This document shows, one piece after another, positions 32,006 to 39,492 of a stretch of DNA of 64,000 nt. The DNA is from Alphaproteobacteria bacterium. GTDB lineage: Bacteria; Pseudomonadota; Alphaproteobacteria; Bin95. Where the stretch lies: NCBI GenBank assembly GCA_020638555.1, contig JACKII010000004.1:310001-374000 (forward strand), read 5' to 3'. The notes under the pieces are model-generated. The model was not told where the DNA came from, did no database searches, and saw only the letters and a program-made list of their open reading frames with translations. Each line of letters opens with the position of its first letter. Within the stretch, counting starts at the first letter, position 1. Both the position numbers and the translations under genes were made by a program.

Positions 32006-33322
32006 CTAGGCGACCCGAACCGCGACGCGGTGCATCGAATTGTTCAGATAGCCTTTCGGGTTCCAGGCGATGGCGAAGGGCTGAGCCTCGCCGGCGCTGT
32101 CGGTGGCACGCGCCCACACCTCGTAATAGCCGGCCTGCGGGAAGGTCACGTCGGCCCGCCAGTCCTGCCAGGCGCCCGCATTCGCCGGCGCATCCAGCGA
32201 AGCCTGCTGCCAGGTCGCGCCGAAGTCGATGGACAGGTCCACGCGGCTGACAAACCGGTCGCCGGACCAGGCATGGCCGCGCACCTCGACATTGCGCTCG
32301 GACAGGTCGCCGTTGGTGGCGGGGTTGGTGATGAGCGATTTCACCGGCATCCGCTCGATGATGGCGAAGTCTTTCTTGTCGACCTTTTCGCCGGCGGCGA
32401 CCGGGTGGTTCGGCACGCGATAGGCGGTGCCGGTCATTTTCGGCCCATCGTGGATCTGGTCGCGCAGCCAGATGCGCGTCAGCCATTTCTGCGAGCACGA
32501 CCCCGGCCAGCCCGGCACCACCAGGCGGAGCGGCGCGCCGTTCATCGGGTGCAGCGGACCGCCATTCATGGCAAACGCGATCAGCACGTTGTCGGTCATC
32601 GCCTTGGCAATCGGCATGCCGCGCGAGATCGGCAGTTTCGCCGGATCGCCCGAGAGGTGGGCATCGGCGCCGACATGGGCGGTGTAGACGACGTTGTCCT
32701 TCACGCCCGCCGCGTTCAACACGTCGCGCAGGCGAACGCCGGTCCACTCGGAGCAGGCAACCGCGCCATAGGTCCACTGGTTGCCGGTTGCCGGCGGGTT
32801 GAAGAAGGCCCGCCCGTTGCCGCCGCACTCCAGCGCCAGCGCCATCGTCACCACCTCGAACTTCGAACGCAGGTCGGCAATGCTCAGCTTCAGGGGCGTG
32901 CCGACCAGGCCGTCGACGGTCAGGCTCCAGGCATCCGCGTTCATATCCTCCGGCGGGATGCCGTTGTTGCGGATGAAATGCCGGTTGGTGGGCGTGATCG
33001 CATCGTCCAGCAAATGCGGCGGCGTCTCGGCGTTGACGGGGCGGTCGTTCAGCAGGGTCAGGCCGTCCTTGCCCGCCAGCACATCCTCCGCCGCGAACGC
33101 GATCGGCAGGAAGCCCGACGGCATGTTGCGGTGGAAGGGGATGGTCGCGCCCAGCATCGCCCCCATGGTCGCGAGCCCGGCGCCACGCAGGAAGCCGCGG
33201 CGGTCGGCATGGGCGACCCGGCCGAAGAACTCCCGGTCCGCCTGCTCCGGATCGCGTTCGAAATAGGCGAACAATTCTTTGGAGGCGCTGCCTCCCGTCG
33301 GGGCCTTGGTCGTCTTCGACAT
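32006..33322 (-). CDS. sorA: Sulfite dehydrogenase molybdopterin subunit SorA
   Basis: The 438-residue protein has a twin-arginine signal (DRRGFLRGAGLATMG, Arg41-Arg42), so it should be exported folded with its cofactor. Cys166 in ALECGGNGRAFF is the molybdenum ligand of the sulfite oxidase family. The C-terminal part is an Ig-like dimerisation domain (GHAWSGDRFVSRVDLSIDFG). It oxidises sulfite to sulfate in the periplasm. ATG 33322 is chosen because GGAGG lies nearby and an ATG five codons earlier reads from within the Shine-Dalgarno. It heads sorA-sorB and is preceded by a 28-base palindrome. Substrate sulfite may come from TauD-type desulfonation. Confidence 0.92.
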   Translation of the reverse strand: MSKTTKAPTGGSASKELFAYFERDPEQADREFFGRVAHADRRGFLRGAGLATMGAMLGATIPFHRNMPSGFLPIAFAAEDVLAGKDGLTLLNDRPVNAETPPHLLDDAITPTNRHFIRNNGIPPEDMNADAWSLTVDGLVGTPLKLSIADLRSKFEVVTMALALECGGNGRAFFNPPATGNQWTYGAVACSEWTGVRLRDVLNAAGVKDNVVYTAHVGADAHLSGDPAKLPISRGMPIAKAMTDNVLIAFAMNGGPLHPMNGAPLRLVVPGWPGSCSQKWLTRIWLRDQIHDGPKMTGTAYRVPNHPVAAGEKVDKKDFAIIERMPVKSLITNPATNGDLSERNVEVRGHAWSGDRFVSRVDLSIDFGATWQQASLDAPANAGAWQDWRADVTFPQAGYYEVWARATDSAGEAQPFAIAWNPKGYLNNSMHRVAVRVA

Positions 33323-33344
33323 GCGTTCATCCTCCATTATTGGT

Positions 33345-33372
33345 TTTTGGTGGGAAATATTTCCAACCAAAA
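33345..33372. promoter_or_regulatory. 28-base palindrome in the sorAB leader
   Basis: TTTTGGTGGGAAAT followed by its complement ATTTCCAACCAAAA forms a 28-base inverted repeat with a single mismatched pair (G33352 against A33365) and no spacer. It sits 23 bases upstream of the sorA ATG in an AT-rich patch, between the start codon and the region where a promoter would be. It would suit a dimeric regulator binding site; alternatively it could fold as a leader hairpin. Confidence 0.8.
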
Positions 33373-33602
33373 CGACGTTATCGCGGACGGACGCATTCAA
33401 ACAAGACTATATTTCACGCCGGTTCCCAATGCGCTCCCGCATTGCAGAAAAGAGCGCTTCGGCGCGGTACCGGGCGGAATCCGATATGGCCGGCCGCGAC
33501 CCCGGTCGGTGCCCCCGATCGACCCGCGTAACAAAACTGTCCGCGAACCGACACGTCGCGGTCATCGCCTCTTGTTAGCAGACCCTGCAAACGGAGGTAG
33601 GC

Positions 33603-34514
33603 ATGACCGCGCCAGCGATCGAATTGCAGGAAATTTCCAAGGCGTTCCGGCCCGGCATGCCGGTATTGCGCAATGTTCGCCTGATCGTTGAACCCGGAGA
33701 GATGGTCGGTCTGATCGGCGCCTCCGGGTCCGGCAAGTCGACGCTGATCCGCCTGATCTCCGGCCTGGAGCGGGCCGACAGCCGGAGCGGCGCCATCCGG
33801 GTATTCGGCGAGACCGTCCAGCAGGCCGGTCGGCGCACGCCGGCCCAGCGCCGGCTGCGGAGCGAGGTCGGCGTCGTCTTCCAGCAGTTCAACCTGGTCG
33901 GCCGGCTGTCGCTGCTCACCAACGTGCTGACCGGCCGGCTGGGCCGGGTTCCCGGATGGAGCGGCTCGCTCGGACTGTTTTCTCGCGAGGACAGGGCCAA
34001 GGCGCTGGCCAGCCTGGAGCGGGTCGGCATGGTCGACTTCGCCCGCCAGCGGGCCTCGCAATTGTCGGGCGGGCAGCAGCAGCGCGGCGCCATCGCCCGC
34101 GTCATGGCCCAGGAAGCCCGCATCCTGCTGGCCGACGAGCCGATTGCGTCGCTCGATCCGGCCTCCGCCGACCGGGTGATGGCGATGCTGGAAGAGATCA
34201 ACCGCGAGGACGGGACGACCGTCATCGTCTCGCTGCACCAGATCGACCACGCCTTCAAGCACTGCCGCCGCATCGTCGCGCTGAAAGAGGGGGCCGTGGT
34301 GTTCGACGGTCCCGCCGCCGACATCCGACCGGGCGACCTGCAACGCCTTTATGGCCTGAACGGCCTGGAATCCGGCGCCGCGGCCCTAGGCCTGCGCCGG
34401 CCGCAACCCGCGCTGACGGACCCTGCGCTGACGGACCCTGCGCTGACGGACCCTGCGACGGCGGCCGGCAACGGCACCTGGCATCTCGACCGGCTTCGGC
34501 CGGCCGCGGAATAA
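33603..34514 (+). CDS. phnC: Phosphonate ABC transporter ATP-binding protein
   Basis: The 303-residue protein has Walker A GASGSGKST at residues 39-47, the ABC signature LSGGQQQRGAIAR at about 153, Walker B RILLADEPIASLD, and an H-loop VSLHQIDHA. The pattern SLHQIDHAFKHCRRIVALKEG matches PhnC, the ATPase of phosphonate uptake. GGAGG lies just before its ATG. It is followed by phnD, phnE and a PhnZ-like gene on the same strand. Its C-terminal tail contains a tandem ALTDP repeat outside the ABC core. The substrate may be phosphonate or phosphite. Confidence 0.92.
   Translation: MTAPAIELQEISKAFRPGMPVLRNVRLIVEPGEMVGLIGASGSGKSTLIRLISGLERADSRSGAIRVFGETVQQAGRRTPAQRRLRSEVGVVFQQFNLVGRLSLLTNVLTGRLGRVPGWSGSLGLFSREDRAKALASLERVGMVDFARQRASQLSGGQQQRGAIARVMAQEARILLADEPIASLDPASADRVMAMLEEINREDGTTVIVSLHQIDHAFKHCRRIVALKEGAVVFDGPAADIRPGDLQRLYGLNGLESGAAALGLRRPQPALTDPALTDPALTDPATAAGNGTWHLDRLRPAAE
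34411..34455 (+). repeat. 15-bp x 3 tandem repeat inside phnC
   Basis: CGCTGACGGACCCTG occurs three times without interruption in the 3' part of phnC, encoding ALTDP three times just before the C-terminal WHLDRL segment. It adds a flexible tail beyond the ATPase core and could vary in copy number without disturbing the frame. Confidence 0.9.
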
Positions 34515-34552
34515 CCTCCAGTTCAAGACCTCGACCGAAGGAAAAGGCTTTC

Positions 34553-35542
34553 ATGTTGAAAAAACTGTTGATCGCGGCCGCTGCCCTGGCGGCCTTCACC
34601 CTGCCGGCACGGGCGGAAATGCCGGAGCGGATCAATTTCGGCATCATCTCCACCGAGTCCGCCTCGGCGCTGGAAAAGTCGTTCGCGCCCATGCTGGCCG
34701 ACATGGAGAAATTCCTGGGCGTCAAGGTGAAGCCGTTCTTCGCCTCCGACTATGCCGGCGTGATCGAGGGCATGCGCTTCAAGAAGGTCGACGTGGCCTG
34801 GTTCGGCAACAAGTCCGGCATCGAAGCCGTCGACCGGGCCGGCGGCGAGGTGTTCGCCCAGACCATCAAGGACGACGGCGAGATCGGCTATTACTCGCTG
34901 CTGATCACCCAGAAGGACAGCCCGCTGAATTCGCTGGACGACGTGCTGAAGTGCGACAAGAGCCTGACCTTCGGCAACGGCGATCCGAACAGCACCTCCG
35001 GCTTTGCGGTGCCGGGCTATTATGTCTGGGCGCTGCACAACAAGACCCCGGAAGAGTGCTTCAAGCGCGTCACCAGCTCGAACCATGAGGGCAATGCGCT
35101 GGCCGTGGCCACCGGCAAGGTCGACGTCGCCACCAACAACACCGAGTCGCTGGGGCGTCTGGCCCAAAACAACCCGGAAATGGCCAAGAACATCAAGGTC
35201 CTCTGGAAGTCACCCCTGATCCCGTCCGACCCGATGGTCTGGCGCGCCGACCTGCCGCGCGATGTGAAGGAGAAGCTCCACTACTTCTTCATGCAGTATG
35301 GCCGCTTCGGCGACCTCGCCAAGGTCAAGCGCGAGCGCGAGGCCCTGGCCCATGTTTCCGACGGCTGGGGGCCGTTCCTGGCCTCGTCCAACGCCCAGCT
35401 GATCTCCACCCGCGAGATCGTGCTGTTCAAGAACAAGCTGAAAGCCCAGAAGGCCGGCGACACCGAGGCCGTGGCGAAGATCGACGCCAAGCTGAAGGCG
35501 CTCGCCGAATACAAGGCCGTGGTCGGCGCCAGCGGCTACTAG
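34553..35542 (+). CDS. phnD: Phosphonate ABC transporter substrate-binding protein
   Basis: The 329-residue protein has a signal peptide (LKKLLIAAAALAAFTLPARA, cleavage after about residue 21), then the PhnD-like INFGIISTESASALEKSFAP and DVAWFGNKSGIEAVDRA. VASSNHEGNALAVATGKVDVAT-like segments include a family ligand-binding loop. It captures the substrate in the periplasm for PhnC-PhnE. The Shine-Dalgarno GAAGGAAAAGG precedes ATG 34553. Which phosphonate it prefers is not readable from sequence, though the PhnZ-like oxidase downstream points to 2-aminoethylphosphonate or a derivative. Confidence 0.93.
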   Translation: MLKKLLIAAAALAAFTLPARAEMPERINFGIISTESASALEKSFAPMLADMEKFLGVKVKPFFASDYAGVIEGMRFKKVDVAWFGNKSGIEAVDRAGGEVFAQTIKDDGEIGYYSLLITQKDSPLNSLDDVLKCDKSLTFGNGDPNSTSGFAVPGYYVWALHNKTPEECFKRVTSSNHEGNALAVATGKVDVATNNTESLGRLAQNNPEMAKNIKVLWKSPLIPSDPMVWRADLPRDVKEKLHYFFMQYGRFGDLAKVKREREALAHVSDGWGPFLASSNAQLISTREIVLFKNKLKAQKAGDTEAVAKIDAKLKALAEYKAVVGASGY

Positions 35543-35612
35543 GCCCCGCCCGTGGTCATGGCCGGGAGGGGGCGCAGGCTCCCTCCCCTCTTTCCGTTTT
35601 GGAGGCCGCCCC

Positions 35613-36428
35613 TTGAGCGACGCCGTTTCCCGCCTTTCTCCCGAAGCCGCGCGCCTGCTGGCGCCGCGCTGGGGCCATTTCGCCAAGCAGGCCACTTGGG
35701 CGCTGGTGCTGGTGGCGTTGCTGGGCCTGGCCTATTATCCGGCCGAAGTGTTCAACTGGCCGCTGCTGATCACCGACGCCGGCAATATGGCGGTGTTCGC
35801 CAAGGACTTCCTGCACCCTGATTTCGCCGATTGGGACGTGTTCCTGACCAAGATGCTGGAGACGGTCGGGATCGCGCTCTGGGGCACGGTTCTTTCCATT
35901 CTGTTCGGGGTGCCGCTGGCCTTGCTGGCGTCCGGCAATATCGCGCCCTGGTGGGTGGTGCAGCCGGTGCGCCGGCTGATGGACGCCGCCCGCGCGATCA
36001 ACGAAATCGTGTTCGCCATCCTGTTCGTCGCCGCCGTCGGCCTGGGGCCGTTTGCGGGCGTGATGGCCCTGTTCGTGCACAATCTGGGCATCATTTCCAA
36101 ACTGTTCTCGGAAGCGGTGGAAGCCATCGACCCGCGCCCGGTCGAGGGCATCCGTGCCACCGGGGCCGGCCGGGTGCAGGAGGTGATCTACGGCGTCATC
36201 CCGCAGGTGCTGCCGCTCTGGTCGAGCCTGTCGCTCTACCGGTTCGAAACCAATGTGCGCTCGGCGACGGTGCTGGGGATTGTCGGCGCCGGCGGCATTG
36301 GCTTCACCTTCTACGAGTCGTTCCGGGCGTTCCAATACGACCGGGCCGGCGCGATTATCATCGTCGTGGTTGTCGCTGTCTCGCTGATCGACATGGTTTC
36401 GGCGCGGCTGCGGCGGCTGCTGATTTAG
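35613..36428 (+). CDS. phnE: Phosphonate ABC transporter permease
   Basis: The 271-residue inner-membrane protein has about six helices and the EAA-like coupling loop ATGAGRVQEVIYGVIPQVLP typical of PhnE. The start is TTG at 35613, with GGAGG upstream. It forms the channel with PhnC and PhnD. One PhnE gene is present; some systems have two. The PhnZ-like gene starts 29 bases after it. Confidence 0.92.
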   Translation: MSDAVSRLSPEAARLLAPRWGHFAKQATWALVLVALLGLAYYPAEVFNWPLLITDAGNMAVFAKDFLHPDFADWDVFLTKMLETVGIALWGTVLSILFGVPLALLASGNIAPWWVVQPVRRLMDAARAINEIVFAILFVAAVGLGPFAGVMALFVHNLGIISKLFSEAVEAIDPRPVEGIRATGAGRVQEVIYGVIPQVLPLWSSLSLYRFETNVRSATVLGIVGAGGIGFTFYESFRAFQYDRAGAIIIVVVVAVSLIDMVSARLRRLLI

Positions 36429-36457
36429 CCGCAACCCTTGCCCGGGACATCCGCATC

Positions 36458-37012
36458 ATGACCTTGCTGTCGCGCCTGGATACCGTTTTCGACCTGCTGG
36501 CCACCGCCGGCGCCCGACAATACGGCCAGGAGCCGGTCAGCCAGTTGCAGCACGCGCTGCAGGCGGCGGCCATGGCGGAGGCGGCCGGTGCCACGCCTGC
36601 GCTGATCACGGCGGCGCTGCTGCACGATATCGGCCACCTGACCGACCCGGACTTCGAGACCGCGCTCGACCGCGGCGAGGACCGGTGGCACGAGGATCTG
36701 GGCGCCGATCATCTGGCGGATCTGTTCGGACCGGAGGTGACCGAGCCGGTTCGGCTGCACGTGCCCGCCAAACGCTATCTGTGCGCGGTCGATCCGGCCT
36801 ATGCCGCCACCCTGTCGCCGACATCGCGGAAAACGCTGGCGCTGCAAGGCGGCGCGTTCGACAGGGATGCCGCCTGCGCCTTCATCGCCCGACCGCACGG
36901 ACGCGAGGCCATCCAGGTCCGCCGCTGGGACGATCGGGCGAAAATCCCCCACCTCGCCACGCCGGACCTGGCCCATTTCCGCGCCCACGCGCTGGCGGCC
37001 TGTTCCCGATAG
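36458..37012 (+). CDS. phnZ: PhnZ-like HD-domain phosphonate oxygenase
   Basis: The 184-residue HD-domain protein matches the phosphonate-degradation HD oxygenase family. It has QHAL (His32), LLHDIGH (His56, Asp57), RWHEDLGADHL (His78), LHVPAKRYLC (His101) and RRWDDRAK (Asp158/159), which together make a diiron site. Tyr22 and Glu25 (QYGQEP) correspond in spacing to the PhnZ gating Tyr and Glu that recognise 2-amino-1-hydroxyethylphosphonate. PhnZ cleaves that compound with O2 to glycine and phosphate. The partner hydroxylase PhnY is not adjacent; a TmpB-like role on a methylated derivative is an alternative. It follows phnCDE closely, so it is part of the uptake operon. Confidence 0.88.
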   Translation: MTLLSRLDTVFDLLATAGARQYGQEPVSQLQHALQAAAMAEAAGATPALITAALLHDIGHLTDPDFETALDRGEDRWHEDLGADHLADLFGPEVTEPVRLHVPAKRYLCAVDPAYAATLSPTSRKTLALQGGAFDRDAACAFIARPHGREAIQVRRWDDRAKIPHLATPDLAHFRAHALAACSR

Positions 37013-37123
37013 CGCGCCCGGCGCCGACGCCTGCCGGCGTCGGACGCGTCCACCCGCTTGCGGCGGCGGCCAAAGACGCGAAACTGGGCGACCCTTTTCG
37101 CTGCGAGCGGAGCCGCGGGCCCG

Positions 37124-37807
37124 ATGTGCAATCTCTACAGCAACACCATGCCGGTGGAAGCCATGCGCCGGCTGTTCGGCATCACCGCCGGCCCCAGCGC
37201 GCTCGGCAACCAGCCGCCGCTGCCGGCCATCTTCCCCCGCTACGAGGCGCCGGTGCTGCGTCCCGACCGAAGCGGCGCGCGCGAGCTGGTGCGCATGCAT
37301 TGGGGGTTTTTGCTGCCGCAGACCTCGCAAAAGACCGGCAAGCCGATCCAGCCCAAGGCCGTCACCAACGCCCGCGACGACAAGGTGGCGGCCTCGCCGT
37401 TCTGGCGCGGCAGTTTCGAGCACCGGCGCTGCCTGATCCCGGCTACGTCGTTCGCCGAACCGAAGGGCCGGAACCCGGCCACCTATTACTGGTTCGGGCT
37501 GGTGGGCGCGGACGAACGGCCCCCCTTTGCCTTCGCCGGTCTCTGGCACACATTCCATGGGCATTACCATGGCGAGGCGGTGGAACTGGACACCTATACC
37601 ATCGTCACGACGACACCGAACGCCCTGGTGCGGCCCGTGCATCCGACGCGCATGCCGGTCATTCTCGATCCCGACGACTACGCCCCCTGGCTCACCGGCC
37701 CCGGCGAGGCGGCACGGACCCTGCTGCGCCCGTTCCCGGCCGAACGCATGCGCATCGTCCGCACCGGCGTGGGCGTCACGGAGGACCCGGAAGAGGTCGA
37801 CCGGTGA
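37124..37807 (+). CDS. SRAP domain protein (YedK/HMCES family)
   Basis: The 227-residue protein begins MCNLYS; the second-position Cys is exposed after Met removal and forms a thiazolidine with abasic DNA sites. Asn82 (TNARDD), Glu112 (SFAEPKG) and His173 (HPTRMPVI) complete the catalytic set. It shields abasic sites in single-stranded DNA. ATG 37124 is fixed by the family's MC start even though the frame extends upstream. It ends at 37807 and is followed by a relic of a cueR 3' end on the opposite strand. Confidence 0.93.
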   Translation: MCNLYSNTMPVEAMRRLFGITAGPSALGNQPPLPAIFPRYEAPVLRPDRSGARELVRMHWGFLLPQTSQKTGKPIQPKAVTNARDDKVAASPFWRGSFEHRRCLIPATSFAEPKGRNPATYYWFGLVGADERPPFAFAGLWHTFHGHYHGEAVELDTYTIVTTTPNALVRPVHPTRMPVILDPDDYAPWLTGPGEAARTLLRPFPAERMRIVRTGVGVTEDPEEVDR

Positions 37808-37819
37808 CGGCTATGGCGG

Positions 37820-37868
37820 GTTCCCCGGCCGGTTCGTCAATGATCGGGCAAGCCGGGCGCTGTTCGCC
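37820..37868 (-). pseudogene. Relic of a cueR-like gene 3' end
   Basis: On the minus strand this 49-base stretch encodes GEQRPACPIIDEPAGEP, against GDQRPDCPIIDELAGEH at the C-terminus of the intact cueR (nucleotides 38702-38750). The two segments differ at about 6 of 49 bases. The metal-binding Cys-Pro-Ile-Ile motif is preserved. Upstream the sequence matches neither cueR nor a complete gene. The relic and the live cueR tail flank the CBS-BON gene as direct repeats about 880 bases apart. Confidence 0.8.
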
Positions 37869-37919
37869 GGAACCGGGGCCGAGACCGGAAACAGGAGCCA
37901 CATTCCGCCGCGGTTGCGG

Positions 37920-38609
37920 TCATTCGGCCCAGATCCATTCCGGCACTTGCCCCAGATTGTTCTCGACCGACCGCACGCCCGGCGTGTTTTCCGCCGCCAC
38001 CTGGGCCGCCTGTCGCTCCGCTGGCGTGTCGACCAATCCCCAGAGTTTCACGGCGCCGTCCTTCACGACCACGCTGACAAAGGCCATGTCCAGTTTCACC
38101 CCCTTGGACAGTTCCGCTTCCACTTGCTCGCGAATGCCCCGGTCGCCGGGCGAAGCGGCTTCCATGTCCGTCTGCGAGGCCAGCCCCCGCAGCAGGTTGG
38201 ACCGACTGACGATGCCGACCAGCTTGCCGTCGCGCGTTACCGGCACCCTCTTGATCCTGTGACGCTCCAGCACGGTCGCGATCTCCGACAAGGCGGTGCC
38301 CTCCTCGATGGCGATGACATTGCGGGTCATGATCTCGTCGGCATAGCGCCCGTGGCGTTTCACATAGTCCTGGGCGCTTCGGTCCTGCGTGGAAAACAGC
38401 GACAGCCACCAGGACCGGGAGGACGCGTCCCGGTCTTCGATACGCCGCATCAAATCACCCTCGCTGACAATGCCGACAACATGCCGGTTCCCATCCACGA
38501 CAGGGACGCCGCTGATCTGCCGTTTGAGCATCACCGCTGCAATTTCCCGGACCGTGGTCTTGGGCGTGACCGAAGCGACGTCGGACGTCATGACATCGGA
38601 AGCTTGCAT
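37920..38609 (-). CDS. CBS-pair and BON domain protein
   Basis: The 229-residue protein has two CBS motifs (MTSDVASVTPKTTVREIA at residues 7-24 and MTRNVIAIEEGTALSEIA at about 94) and a BON domain at about 155-225 (IREQVEAELSKGVKLDMAFV, GVRSVENNLG). CBS pairs bind adenosine nucleotides, and BON domains often bind membranes or phospholipids. No signal peptide or membrane helix is seen. It lies next to cueR on the same strand, between two copies of the cueR 3' sequence. A role in stress or energy sensing is likely but not shown. Confidence 0.88.
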   Translation of the reverse strand: MQASDVMTSDVASVTPKTTVREIAAVMLKRQISGVPVVDGNRHVVGIVSEGDLMRRIEDRDASSRSWWLSLFSTQDRSAQDYVKRHGRYADEIMTRNVIAIEEGTALSEIATVLERHRIKRVPVTRDGKLVGIVSRSNLLRGLASQTDMEAASPGDRGIREQVEAELSKGVKLDMAFVSVVVKDGAVKLWGLVDTPAERQAAQVAAENTPGVRSVENNLGQVPEWIWAE

Positions 38610-38693
38610 TTCTGCACTCCTTTTCCTCGCTTGCCCTGCATTGCCAGGAACATCCGAGGCCCGGAGACCGACGGATATCCGCCTCTCAATGGT

Positions 38694-39089
38694 TCACCCG
38701 TGCTCCCCGGCCAGTTCGTCGATGATCGGGCAGTCCGGGCGCTGATCGCCGTCGCAGGCATCGGCCAGATGCGTCAGGGCCGCCCGCAGGCTCTGCAATT
38801 CGGCCAGTTTGCGGTCGATCATCGCGATTTTGGTCTCGACAATCGCCTTCACGTCGGCGCTGGAGCGGTGTTCGTCCTCGTAAAGGGAGAGCAGGGTGCG
38901 GGTTTCCTCCAGCGTGAAGCCCAGCGCGCGGGCCCGTTGCAGGAAATGCAGCTTGCGGACGGCCTTCCGATCGAACAGCCGGTAACCGTTGGCGCCGCGC
39001 TCCGCAGCGATCAGGCCGATGTCCTCGTAATAGCGGATCGTCTTGACCGGCAGGCCGGTCCGCGTCGCCGCGTCGCCAATGTTCAACAT
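38694..39089 (-). CDS. cueR: CueR-type copper-responsive MerR regulator
   Basis: The 131-residue protein has an N-terminal MerR winged helix (NIGDAATRTGLPVKTIRYYED), a long dimerisation helix, and a C-terminal metal loop with Cys112 and Cys120 (ACDGDQRPDCPII), matching in number and position the two cysteines of E. coli CueR. So it should sense Cu(I). It would activate copA from the CueR-type operator at 41982-42002. It lies downstream of the SHOCT protein and copA genes on the same strand, which could make expression autoregulated through read-through. Confidence 0.93.
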   Translation of the reverse strand: MLNIGDAATRTGLPVKTIRYYEDIGLIAAERGANGYRLFDRKAVRKLHFLQRARALGFTLEETRTLLSLYEDEHRSSADVKAIVETKIAMIDRKLAELQSLRAALTHLADACDGDQRPDCPIIDELAGEHG

Positions 39090-39101
39090 CCGCCAGACCT
39101 C

Positions 39102-39461
39102 CTAGGCATCCAGATGGCGCTTCATCGCAACATACTCCTCATGGCTGATTTCGCCACGGGCGAACCGCTCGCGCAGGATGGCCATGGCACTGTCCGCGGG
39201 TGGGCCGCCGGAAGAGCGCCCGTACGAGTTGCCGGACGGGCCGCCGACCATGAGCCGCACCACCAGGACGACGAACCCGATCAGGATGGCGAGGCCGACC
39301 AGCATCATGATGGGGCCGGCGAACCAGCCGCCCCAGCCCATCATATGGTCGCCATAGCCGTATCCGCCCGGTTGGGCCTGTTGCGCGACGGCACCGCCGC
39401 CGGCCATCAGGCCAATCGCGCCGAGCGCCAGGGCGCGGCTGTGCTTCGATATGACTGTCAT
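39102..39461 (-). CDS. SHOCT-domain membrane protein
   Basis: The 119-residue protein has an N-terminal signal-like segment (about residues 7-26), a membrane helix (GPIMMLVGLAILIGFVVLVV, about 49-70) and a C-terminal SHOCT motif (AILRERFARGEISHEEYVAM). Such proteins often sit near copper or metal efflux genes, but their function is not established. Met-Met pairs (DHMMGWGG) and a Gly/Tyr run follow the signal. It lies between cueR and copA on the same strand, 31 bases before the end of copA, so it is probably in the copA operon. Confidence 0.82.
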   Translation of the reverse strand: MTVISKHSRALALGAIGLMAGGGAVAQQAQPGGYGYGDHMMGWGGWFAGPIMMLVGLAILIGFVVLVVRLMVGGPSGNSYGRSSGGPPADSAMAILRERFARGEISHEEYVAMKRHLDA

Positions 39462-39492
39462 GCTGCAAATTCCTTTCCGCTGGCAGTGCCCC

